Assembly (NCBI GenBank): GCA_004173515.1
Contig: SECN01000037.1
Location: forward strand, 1-45,149
Source: Myxococcaceae bacterium
GTDB lineage: Bacteria; Myxococcota; Myxococcia; Myxococcales; Myxococcaceae
Length of the DNA stretch: 45,149 nt
Reading direction: 5' to 3'
Positions 1 to 7,130 of this stretch are shown one piece after another (the first letter of the stretch is position 1; the number at the start of each line of letters is the position of its first letter). Made by a program: the position numbers and the translations under genes. The notes below the pieces were generated by a model. That model had not been told where the DNA came from, searched no databases, and was given only the letters and a program-made list of their open reading frames with translations.

Positions 1-1070
1 GGCACGGCGACGTCCGCGACGCGCTCAAGGCTCAGCGCTCCCTGCGCGGACAGCGACAGCACCGGCACCATGGCTTCCGTCCCCGCCAACGTGCCTGTCA
101 CCGAGCGCGTCGCGGACGTCGCCGTGCCCTTCGTCACCAGCAGGCTCGTCGTCAACTCCGCCACCGCCTGCACCTGCTCGCCGCGCGTCATGTACCGGAA
201 GCGCTCGAAGTACTCGGGAGAGGAAGCGATGAGCGCGACCACTCCCGCGGGCAGGTCCTTCAGCGCGGCGAGGCTGTCCCTCGGAGCGGTGAGGAACTGG
301 CCCAGTGCGAGCGCCAGCTTCACGAACGCCGCCTCGGCTCCATCCAACGTGCGGCTGATGACATCCGCGTCGTCGTACACCTCGACGAACACCGGGCCGT
401 GCACCGGCTCCATCCGCCCATCCGCCAGCTCGATGATGAAGCCGTTGCTCACATAGAAGCGGCCCAGCTCGAAGGGGCCCGCCCGGAACGCGCCGTCCTT
501 CCACTTCAAGGCTCCGGCCTTCTGCTGCGTGCGCCCGGTCCACACCCAGGCCAGATGGCCGTCCGGCCGCAGCACCGCCACCCGCCGGAAGCGCTCCACC
601 CGGCGCAGCAGCGTGTCCCGGGACACCTCGCCCTGCTCCAGCACCTCGCGCAATAGGTGGCCTACCGCCATGCGCGCGGGAAACGTGCCCAGCGTCACCG
701 GCTTGCCCAGCAACACCGTCAGCAGCCGTGTCGCCTGCCTGGGTGTGAGCGCACCGCCGGGCAGCGGCCGCTCATCCCGCTCCTCCAGCCCCGCCGCCGT
801 CAGCAATTTCTCCCACGCATCCGCCTGCGTGCCGGGGCTCGGCTCGCCCCGAGGCGCCACGGCCATCCGAACGCGACGGCGCGACCCTTCAGCATCCTCG
901 GAACCCGTGACGAATCGTGCACGTGGAGTCCCATCCCCTGAAGGTGTCGCGGGGACAGCTTCCGGTGCATCACCGAGCGAATAGCTCAGGCTCCGGCCAG
1001 GCGTCGGTGGCAGCGACGCGCAGCCGGTGAGGACCATCCCCAAGCACAACAGCAGGACGTCAATGCGCAC
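1..1070 (-). CDS. Lipoprotein polymorphic toxin, Sit-like, second copy (partial, C-terminus off window)
   Basis: This reading frame stays open from a GTG at 1070 to the left edge, about 356 codons. The N-terminus is a lipoprotein signal ending in the lipobox VLTGC. It is closely similar, nearly residue for residue over long stretches, to the toxin at 3300-4691, including PRQATRLL and LRPDGHLAWVWTGRTQQK. The start follows GGGAGC and matches the start of the other copy. Near position 20 the two copies diverge: this one has three extra residues (Ala-Asp-Val) after LERV, which is close to where the variable toxin domain should begin. The toxin domain and any immunity gene lie outside the window. 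The lipoprotein N-terminus with a variable C-terminus resembles the SitA toxins of myxobacteria, which are delivered by outer-membrane exchange. That role is inferred; the sequence relationship between the copies is directly seen. Confidence 0.75.
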   Translation of the reverse strand, partial: MRIDVLLLCLGMVLTGCASLPPTPGRSLSYSLGDAPEAVPATPSGDGTPRARFVTGSEDAEGSRRRVRMAVAPRGEPSPGTQADAWEKLLTAAGLEERDERPLPGGALTPRQATRLLTVLLGKPVTLGTFPARMAVGHLLREVLEQGEVSRDTLLRRVERFRRVAVLRPDGHLAWVWTGRTQQKAGALKWKDGAFRAGPFELGRFYVSNGFIIELADGRMEPVHGPVFVEVYDDADVISRTLDGAEAAFVKLALALGQFLTAPRDSLAALKDLPAGVVALIASSPEYFERFRYMTRGEQVQAVAELTTSLLVTKGTATSATRSVTGTLAGTEAMVPVLSLSAQGALSLERVADVAV

Positions 1071-2249
1071 GGCTCGCTCCCAGCCCCACCGAAGCGAAGG
1101 CGCCCGGTCACTTCGTCCCATCCTCTGCGGGGACAGCAGCATACCGCCCGGGCGTCCACGGAACGGGGTTACTCCCACAAGGAGCGCGGGTAGGCGCGCA
1201 GACATCGCCGGTGATGCGGACCGGGGTGCCTGACATCACCGCTTCCTGCGGCTCGCATCCGCCATGTGCAGGCGCAGGTGGGCCGCGACCGGGTCGGCCA
1301 GCAGGGCGATTTCATATGCGATGCGGTGGAGGTCACCCGCCTCGCTGGCACGAATGCCCAGGTCGGCCGCCGCGCTGCCCGTGCCCGTCGCAAGCCCCCG
1401 AGGATCCACCTGGGTGATCTTCGCGAACAGCACCACCGCCGACAGGTAGCTGCCGTATTCGCTCGCATGGCGGCTGTCGGCGTTCCACAGGTTGAACATG
1501 CCGGAGGAGAGGCCCTCGGCGGGATTCGGATCGGCCAGGCCCTGGTCGACCGCGCGAAGGAAGCCGTCGCCCACCCGGGCCACGCCCGTGAAGCCCAGTT
1601 CCCGGGAAGCCTTGAAGTAGGCGTCGCGCAGGTCGTTCTGCATCGCCTGGAGCCCGGGTGTTCCGGCCGGGTAGCCCTGAGTGTCCACGGACGCAGGCGA
1701 CGCCCACGTCTCATATAGGAACAGCTTCGCGTCGGGGTTCTTGGAGAGCACCAGGGCGCGCAGGGCGCGGGCCGCATCCATGAAACGGGCGGGCGATCCG
1801 CCCCGCTCGGTGGGCAAAGGGGTCGTGCTCTGCTCCTGCAACACGACAGTGTCCCAGGTGGTCTGACCGATGAATGACGGCTGGTTCGCGTAATGCCAAC
1901 CGAGGCTCTGTCCATTGGCGGTCGCGCGGCTGACGTCGAACGACAGACCCGCCTGGACGGTCAGCTTCTTGAAGATGCCCGGGACGCCGCCCACGTCGGG
2001 GCCCGTCGTGTCGGCGACCGGGGCTCCGGTGATTGCATCTATCGGCGCATCGCTGCCATGAGTGAAGCTGTTGCCTACGAAGAGGATGCTGCCGCCGGTG
2101 ACCGCAGTGGTGGAGGTGTCCAATCCGTTCCATTCGGACGCAGGAGGGAGCGCACATCCTACCTCGACCGCGAGGATGCCCCAGGCCATCAGGCTCAGCA
2201 GTGGGGAGCAGCCTGCGGGCAACGGCGCATGAGGGCGGACTCGGCGCAT
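20..2249. repeat. Duplicated hydrolase-toxin module, copy 2
   Basis: Bases 20-1070 align with 3638-4691, and bases of about 1290-2249 align with about 5425-6377, in the same order and orientation. Copy 2 lacks the extra C-terminal domain of the first hydrolase. The pattern indicates a direct tandem duplication of a two- or three-gene module followed by divergence at the 3' ends of both genes. Confidence 0.8.
1236..2249 (-). CDS. SGNH/GDSL-like hydrolase lipoprotein (DUF4886-like), short copy
   Basis: A 337-residue exported protein. After a hydrophobic segment ending in a Cys (ILAVEVGC, a possible lipobox) comes ILFVGNSFTHG at about residues 55-65, the GNSFT form of the SGNH nucleophile block seen in DUF4886-type proteins. 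Further on are LQEQSTTPLP and, near the C-terminus, DSRHASEYGSYLSA, matching the Asp-x-x-His catalytic block. These suggest a serine esterase or acylhydrolase of unknown substrate acting at the envelope. The ATG at 2249 follows GGGAGG. The gene lies directly upstream of the second toxin copy (165-bp gap) and is a paralogue of 4761-6377, but it stops where that protein continues into another domain. Its position matches that of sitB in sitBAI operons; whether it acts as a toxin helper is inference. Confidence 0.75.
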   Translation of the reverse strand: MRRVRPHAPLPAGCSPLLSLMAWGILAVEVGCALPPASEWNGLDTSTTAVTGGSILFVGNSFTHGSDAPIDAITGAPVADTTGPDVGGVPGIFKKLTVQAGLSFDVSRATANGQSLGWHYANQPSFIGQTTWDTVVLQEQSTTPLPTERGGSPARFMDAARALRALVLSKNPDAKLFLYETWASPASVDTQGYPAGTPGLQAMQNDLRDAYFKASRELGFTGVARVGDGFLRAVDQGLADPNPAEGLSSGMFNLWNADSRHASEYGSYLSAVVLFAKITQVDPRGLATGTGSAAADLGIRASEAGDLHRIAYEIALLADPVAAHLRLHMADASRRKR

Positions 2250-2381
2250 GACGCCTCCCTGGAACGAAGGCGCCCGATACGACTGCTTGAGGAACAGTGC
2301 GCCATTCCTGGAAATAAGGACCGCTCCTGACCGGGGCCATTGCCCCTGGGGACCCCGAGCACTGTCCTTTGCAGACCTTGC

Positions 2382-3125
2382 TCAGGGCGAAGCGGGCCGC
2401 ATGAGCCCCGCCCCGGAGAGCAGCTCGCGCACGCGGCGCGCCAGCGCGATGTGCTCGGGGTTGGCCACGGTGAAGCGCTCGGGGGTCAGGATGATCAATG
2501 TGCCCCGATCCTCCACGGGTTCGATGCGCACCGGGGCAGGAAGTGGGGGCACCGTGCCCTGTTGACGAGAGAGGTAGGTCACCCAGCCGAGCCACTTGTC
2601 GGCCTTGCCGTCCTCGTCGTCCACATCCCGATGTGTGCGGGACATCGCCGCCACCCAATCGGGTTCCCAGGCCACCGCCATGCTGCGCACCACGCGAGCC
2701 AATACAGGGGCCGTGAACAATCGCTCCGCATTCGCGCCCTGGCTGGGGAGCGACAGGAAACAAGAATTGGGAGCCACTTCCGAGTACCCACCGCAATAGA
2801 TGCGCAGGTCCGCGCAGTCACGACCGGTTCCGCCGTTGTCGAACCAGAAGCCAAAGCCCAGTGACTCAATGGCCGGCCCCCCTCTCTCACGATTGGCCCC
2901 ACGTCGGAACAAGTCGGTGAGGGTCACGATATCCGGCGGTATGAGGGGATGCTTGCGCGCGTCTCTGCGCGACTTCGCGGGCTTGTACCAGTGGGAGAGA
3001 AACGGGTCACACTCAGCCAGGAGGTTGAGAAAACTCGCTGTGCGACGAGCGCACTCCTCGGGGGACTCCTTGCGAGGTCCCCAGTAGGCACCTGCAAAGA
3101 AGGTATCGGGATAGGTCACGGTCAT
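2382..3125 (-). CDS. Imm52-like immunity protein
   Basis: A 247-residue soluble protein without signal peptide or membrane segment. It has the layout I associate with the Imm52 immunity family: an N-terminal FFAGAYWGPRKESPEECARR segment, a central GFGFWFDNGG, and a C-terminal Pro-rich strand followed by ERFTVANPEHIALARRVRE. Imm52 proteins are partners of Tox-REase-5 nuclease toxins, and this gene starts 12 bp after the final TAA of the extended toxin frame (3138-3140), with GAGG before its ATG. It would bind and neutralise the neighbouring cytoplasm-acting nuclease. The frame is intact even though the toxin upstream carries an internal stop. Assignment rests on recalled family features plus context. 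Confidence 0.7.
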   Translation of the reverse strand: MTVTYPDTFFAGAYWGPRKESPEECARRTASFLNLLAECDPFLSHWYKPAKSRRDARKHPLIPPDIVTLTDLFRRGANRERGGPAIESLGFGFWFDNGGTGRDCADLRIYCGGYSEVAPNSCFLSLPSQGANAERLFTAPVLARVVRSMAVAWEPDWVAAMSRTHRDVDDEDGKADKWLGWVTYLSRQQGTVPPLPAPVRIEPVEDRGTLIILTPERFTVANPEHIALARRVRELLSGAGLMRPASP

Positions 3126-3137
3126 GCGGTCCTCGAC

Positions 3138-3299
3138 TTAGAGCGCAGGAGTGTGGACGATTTCGACCCCCTCGACACGAGCGCGCTTGAAGAGTTCGCG
3201 GAAGGCATCGACGGCAGACTTCTCAGCGACATGCCACCGGACGGAAATGCCCATGCCACGAACCTTCTCGGCCTGTCGTTTCGCCTGATCAATCAATCC
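3138..3299 (-). other. In-frame remainder of the toxin domain behind an amber stop
   Basis: The toxin frame stops at TAG (3300-3302) and then stays open in the same frame for 53 more codons to TAA at 3138-3140. The read-through sequence contains LIDQAKRQAEKVR, SVRWHVAEKSAVDAF and ends in EIVHTPAL. This looks like the normal end of a restriction-endonuclease-fold toxin: a Gln-containing helix, a strand with Trp, another helix and a final strand. A single C to T change turning CAG into TAG would explain it. It is seen directly in the sequence; whether it is a real mutation, read-through or a sequencing error cannot be told. Confidence 0.75.
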
Positions 3300-4691
3300 C
3301 TAGGCTCCCGAGTCCTTGAACCAACGCTTGGGCTCCAGCCCCTCGAAGAACTTCGCGTAACCCGGCCCCTTCGCCTCCAGTAGCACCTCATCCGCGAACC
3401 CGTCGAACTTCACGCCGCCGCTGTTCTTGCCCACGCCGCCGACCCAGTAGGCCTCATCCGCCGAGTGCCCCGAAATCTGCTCCTGGTAGCGACGGGCCCG
3501 CGCAGACATCGACTCCTCGGCGGGCCCCCACTTGCCGGGCCCAGGTGGCGGAGTCGCCGCCTTGGCCCGCTGGAGCAGGACCGCCGCCCCGGGCCCGCCT
3601 CCCAGCACGGAGGCAGCCCGCCCCACCGGCACCGCCACGCGCTCAAGGCTCAGCGCTCCCTGCGCGGACAGCGACAGCACCGGCACCGTGGCCTCCATCC
3701 CCACCAACGCGCCTGTCACCGAACGCGTCGCCGACGTCGCCGTGCCCTTCGTCACCAGCAGGCTCGTCGTCAACTCCGCCACCGCCTGCACCTGCTCGCC
3801 GCGCGTCATGTACCGGAAGCGCTCGAAGTACTCGGGCGACGACGCGATGAGCGCGACCACTCCCGCGGGCAGGTCCTTCAGCGCGGCGAGGCTGTCTCTC
3901 GGAGCGGTGAGGAACTGGCCCAGCGCGAGCGCCAGCTTCACGAACGCCGCTTCGGCTCCATCCAACGTGCGGCTGATGACGTCTGCGTCGTCGTACACCT
4001 CGACGAACACCGGGCCATGCACCGGCTCCAGCTGCTCATCCGCCAGTTCGATGACGAAGCCGTTGCTCACATAGAAGCGGCCCAGCTCGAATGGACCCGC
4101 CCGGAACGTGCCGTCCTTCCACTTCAGGGCCCCGGCCTTCTGTTGCGTGCGGCCAGTCCAGACCCAGGCCAGGTGACCATCCGGCCGCAACACCGCCACC
4201 GGGCGGAAGCGATCCACCCGGCGCAGCAGCGTGTCCCGGGACACCTCGCCCTGCTCCAGCACCTCGCGCAACAGGTGTCCCACCGCCATGCGCGCGGGAA
4301 ACGTGCCGAGCGTCACCGGCTTGTCCAGCAACACCGCCAGCAGCCGCGTCGCCTGCCTGGGCGAGAGAGCACCACCGGGCAGGGGCCGCTCATCCCGTTC
4401 CTCCAGCCCCGCCGCCGTCAGCAGCTTCTCCCACGCATCCGCGCCGGAGCTCAGACCGCCGCGAGGAGCCACAGCCACGCGAACGGAACTCCCGCCGCGA
4501 GGCAGTCGCCCTGGCTCATCGGAACCCGTGGCGAACCGCGCACGCGGAGCCCCATCCCCTGACGATGTCGCGAGGGCAGGTTCCGGTGCATCACCGAGCG
4601 AATAGCTCAGGCTCCGGCCAGGCGTCGGTGGCAGCGACGCGCAGCCGGTGAGGACCATCACCAGGCACAACAACAGGACGTCAATGCGCAC
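3300..4691 (-). CDS. Sit-like lipoprotein toxin with Tox-REase-5 domain, truncated by a stop
   Basis: 463 residues to the first stop. Residues 1-17 form a lipoprotein signal with lipobox VLTGC. A long conserved delivery region follows, shared with the copy at 1-1070. The C-terminus from about residue 387 is a restriction-endonuclease-fold toxin: VKFDGFADEVLLEAKGPGY at about 427-445 supplies the Asp and Glu-x-Lys residues typical of the nuclease active site, as in Tox-REase-5. The frame ends in an amber codon, and about 53 residues that complete the fold lie behind it, so the product is probably inactive unless the stop is read through. GTG 4691 is preceded by GGGAGG. Order is hydrolase, toxin, immunity, as in sitBAI operons. 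The nuclease call is fairly secure; the SitA5-like assignment is inference from lipoprotein N-terminus, family resemblance and context. Confidence 0.78.
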   Translation of the reverse strand: MRIDVLLLCLVMVLTGCASLPPTPGRSLSYSLGDAPEPALATSSGDGAPRARFATGSDEPGRLPRGGSSVRVAVAPRGGLSSGADAWEKLLTAAGLEERDERPLPGGALSPRQATRLLAVLLDKPVTLGTFPARMAVGHLLREVLEQGEVSRDTLLRRVDRFRPVAVLRPDGHLAWVWTGRTQQKAGALKWKDGTFRAGPFELGRFYVSNGFVIELADEQLEPVHGPVFVEVYDDADVISRTLDGAEAAFVKLALALGQFLTAPRDSLAALKDLPAGVVALIASSPEYFERFRYMTRGEQVQAVAELTTSLLVTKGTATSATRSVTGALVGMEATVPVLSLSAQGALSLERVAVPVGRAASVLGGGPGAAVLLQRAKAATPPPGPGKWGPAEESMSARARRYQEQISGHSADEAYWVGGVGKNSGGVKFDGFADEVLLEAKGPGYAKFFEGLEPKRWFKDSGA

Positions 4692-6377
4692 AGCACCCTC
4701 CCAGCCCCACCGGCGCGCAGGCTCCTGACCGCTCCTCCCGCGTGCCGTGAGGTTCCGCGCTCAAGGCACGGTGTAGAGGCCGACGACGTTCGGATCCAAC
4801 GTGGCGCTGGAGATCCGAAGACCCGTGGCGGCACTCACGCTCGTGACGTCCGTCACCCCCAGGTCCGCCAGGGAGAACGACACCGCGCCCAGCTTCGACT
4901 TCACCGAACCCGCCGGGGTGCCGGTGACGCTCGCCACGCCGCCCGTGTAGTTGAGGGTCGCCAGCGAGGCGGACGTGTTGCCCGCTGCCGTGGCGGTGAA
5001 GTCGCTCTCCCCCAGCGACAGCGAATACGTGCCCACCGGCTGGTTCGCCGCGTTGAGCAGCGTCACGGTCGTCGGGTCACCCACCGCCGCGGAGGCCAGC
5101 GTGCTGTCCATGATGAAGAAGCGCGTCCTCGCGCTGAAGCCCGTCCCGAACTGGAAGTTGCCCGTGCCCACGTTGTTCGCGCCGTCGTGCGCACCCAGCC
5201 CCGAAGCCGCCGCGCTGGCGTTGGCGGGCACCGTCCCCAGCGAGCTGGGCACATTCGTGCCCGTGACGCCACTGGCCGTCGCGCCCACCAGGTTGCTGAA
5301 CGTGCCCTCCGCCGTGGTGAGCGAAGCCAACTGCGCACCACCGGTGAGCTGGACCGGAGTCCCCGCCGTCACCGCGCCCGTGAAGGTCGCGCCCGTGACC
5401 GGCAGGCGCGTGCGGACCGTGACCACCGGGTCGGGCAGCGCCGCGATTTCCTGGGCGATGCGGTGGAGGTTGCCAGCCTCGGTGGCGCTGATGCCCAGGT
5501 CGGCCGCCGCGCTGCCCGCGCCCGTCGCAAGCCCCCGAGGATCCACCTGGGTGATCTTCGCGAACAGCACCGCCGCCGACAGATAGCTGCCGTACTTGCT
5601 CGAATGGCGGCTGTCCGAAGCGCTCCACAGGTTGAACATCCCCGCGGAGATGCCATCCGCCGGATTCGGGTCCGCCAGGTTCTGGTCGACCGCGCGCAGG
5701 AAGCCGTCACCCACCCGGGCCACCCCCGTGAACCCCAGCTCCCGCGAGGCCTTGAAGTAGGCATCGCGCAGGTCCGTCTGCATCGCCTGGAGCCCCGGCG
5801 TACCGGCCGGGTAGCCCTGCGAACCGACGGAGGTGGGCGAGGCCCACGTCTCGTACAGGAACAGGTTCGCGGCGGGGTTCTTGGAGAGCACCAGCGAGCG
5901 CAGGTTGCGCGCGCCATCGGTGAACACCGTGGGCGAACCTCCTCGCGCGGTGGGCAGCGGCGTCGTGCTCTGCTCCTGCAACACGACGGTGTTCCAGGTG
6001 GCCTGCCCGATGATCGCCGGCCGGTTCGCGTAATGCCAACCGAGGCCCTGCCCACTGGCCGTCTCCAGGCTGACGTTGAACGACAGACCCGCCTGCGTCG
6101 TCAGCTTCTTGAAGATGCCCGGGATTCCGCCCACGCCGGAGCCATTCGTGTCCGTGACCGCGGCCTTGTTGTACGAATACACCGGCTCCTCGTTGCCGTG
6201 CGTGAAGCTGTTGCCCACGAAGAGGATGGTGCCGCCAGTGACCGGGGCGACGGAGCTGCCCAGGTCCTCTGGCTCGGGCACAGGCAGGGGCGCGCAGCTC
6301 GCATTGAGCGCGAGGACGCCCCAGGCCATCAGGCCCACCACGTGAGAGTAGACAGCGGGCAACGGTGAGGGGCGCAT
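3638..6377. repeat. Duplicated hydrolase-toxin module, copy 1
   Basis: The partner of 20-2249. The toxin part (3638-4691) and the hydrolase part (about 5425-6377) are homologous to copy 2; the stretch 4761 to about 5425, encoding the extra C-terminal domain of the hydrolase, has no counterpart there. Only this copy has its immunity gene inside the window. Confidence 0.8.
4761..6377 (-). CDS. SGNH/GDSL-like hydrolase with extra C-terminal beta-rich domain
   Basis: 538 residues from ATG 6377, which follows AGGAAG; the frame is open further upstream, but that overlaps the preceding gene. Residues 1-28 are an export signal with a Cys at 28 (NASC, not a perfect lipobox). GNSFTHG at 55-61, LQEQS at about 133-137 and DSRHSSKYG at 255-263 are the SGNH-type catalytic blocks, as in DUF4886-like proteins. 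Residues of about 320-538 form a Thr/Ala/Gly-rich, probably all-beta region with no family I recognise, absent from the paralogue at 1236-2249. It is followed after 69 bp by the toxin gene and is probably co-transcribed. It may be an envelope esterase; a helper role for toxin delivery is inference from gene order. Confidence 0.75.
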   Translation of the reverse strand: MRPSPLPAVYSHVVGLMAWGVLALNASCAPLPVPEPEDLGSSVAPVTGGTILFVGNSFTHGNEEPVYSYNKAAVTDTNGSGVGGIPGIFKKLTTQAGLSFNVSLETASGQGLGWHYANRPAIIGQATWNTVVLQEQSTTPLPTARGGSPTVFTDGARNLRSLVLSKNPAANLFLYETWASPTSVGSQGYPAGTPGLQAMQTDLRDAYFKASRELGFTGVARVGDGFLRAVDQNLADPNPADGISAGMFNLWSASDSRHSSKYGSYLSAAVLFAKITQVDPRGLATGAGSAAADLGISATEAGNLHRIAQEIAALPDPVVTVRTRLPVTGATFTGAVTAGTPVQLTGGAQLASLTTAEGTFSNLVGATASGVTGTNVPSSLGTVPANASAAASGLGAHDGANNVGTGNFQFGTGFSARTRFFIMDSTLASAAVGDPTTVTLLNAANQPVGTYSLSLGESDFTATAAGNTSASLATLNYTGGVASVTGTPAGSVKSKLGAVSFSLADLGVTDVTSVSAATGLRISSATLDPNVVGLYTVP

Positions 6378-6481
6378 GACGTCTTCCTGTCGGGGGTTCG
6401 GGGGATGGCACTCGGTACTGATTCGAGGATTCCCTAATGTAACAGGATAGACCGACAGATTCCCCCCAACGCCACCCGGGG

Positions 6482-6877
6482 CTACTGGCAGCAGATGATG
6501 TGCATGTCGGGGTGGGCCCACTGCGAGTCGAGGACGTCCGGCTTCAACTGCATGCGGCCCCACGGCCAGGCACCGACGACCGGCGTGGAGCAACTCACGT
6601 CGGCCGGCGAATAGATCGAGTAGGTGTTGTCCACCTTGACGGCCATGAACTTCGCGGCGGCGCAGGTCTTGGGGGCGTTCAGGTTCGCGGCGCAGATCTC
6701 GTTTCCGGTCATGCCCTGATAGGCCATGGGCACATAGGCCGGCTGGGAGCCGCTGGGGCAAAACGGGGCGACCACCGACCGGGGAAGGATGGTGCGCACA
6801 TTCTCCAGTTCGAGGGCCGAAGCCTGGGTGGCGGTGAACGAGAGCGCGAGGGCTGCGAAGGTCAGGAGCTGCTTCAT
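6482..6877 (-). CDS. Small Cys-containing exported protein, unknown function
   Basis: 131 residues starting at ATG 6877 with GGAG nine bases upstream. A clear Sec signal peptide (KQLLTFAALALSFTATQASA) is followed by a mature chain of about 110 residues with six cysteines, two of them adjacent near the C-terminus (HIICCQ), which could form three disulphides outside the cytoplasm. The mature part has aromatic and Pro-rich stretches such as AYVPMAYQGMTGNEIC. I do not recognise the family. It lies 104 bp upstream of the SGNH hydrolase gene on the same strand and diverges from the kinase gene at 7131, so it may lead the toxin operon or be independent. Confidence 0.65.
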   Translation of the reverse strand: MKQLLTFAALALSFTATQASALELENVRTILPRSVVAPFCPSGSQPAYVPMAYQGMTGNEICAANLNAPKTCAAAKFMAVKVDNTYSIYSPADVSCSTPVVGAWPWGRMQLKPDVLDSQWAHPDMHIICCQ

Positions 6878-7049
6878 GGTCCGTATCTCCAGGGCGTGAT
6901 GCGAGGGATTGAGCGGTGCGATGCGCTGTGTTGCGCGAATGACTGACATTGCACGGGGCGCGCCACGGCCCGGCGCATCGCGGTCGCGGAGAGCCTCCGA
7001 GGAAGGCGGGGCGCGCGAAGGCACCGGTGCCGGGAGGCCGTCCCCCGGC

Positions 7050-7077
7050 GACATGTCGCCGACATGCCGGTGACATG
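7050..7077. promoter_or_regulatory. Three GACATG repeats at 11-bp spacing
   Basis: GACATG occurs at 7050, 7061 and 7072, each 11 bp apart, about one helical turn. The first lies inside the palindrome CGACATGTCG (7049-7058). The array sits 54 bp before the kinase start codon in the divergent gap 6878-7130, so it could be an operator for either gene. The pattern is seen directly; a bound protein is inference. Confidence 0.4.
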
Positions 7078-7130
7078 CCGTGCGCTCCGGAGGCGGGTAC
7101 GATGGGTGCCTTGCCTGGAGGCTTTGCCCG

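Noticed and set aside
4761..7076. A 771-residue version of the SGNH hydrolase
   Set aside because: The extension overlaps the exported Cys-containing gene in another frame; the ATG at 6377 has a ribosome site directly before a signal peptide.
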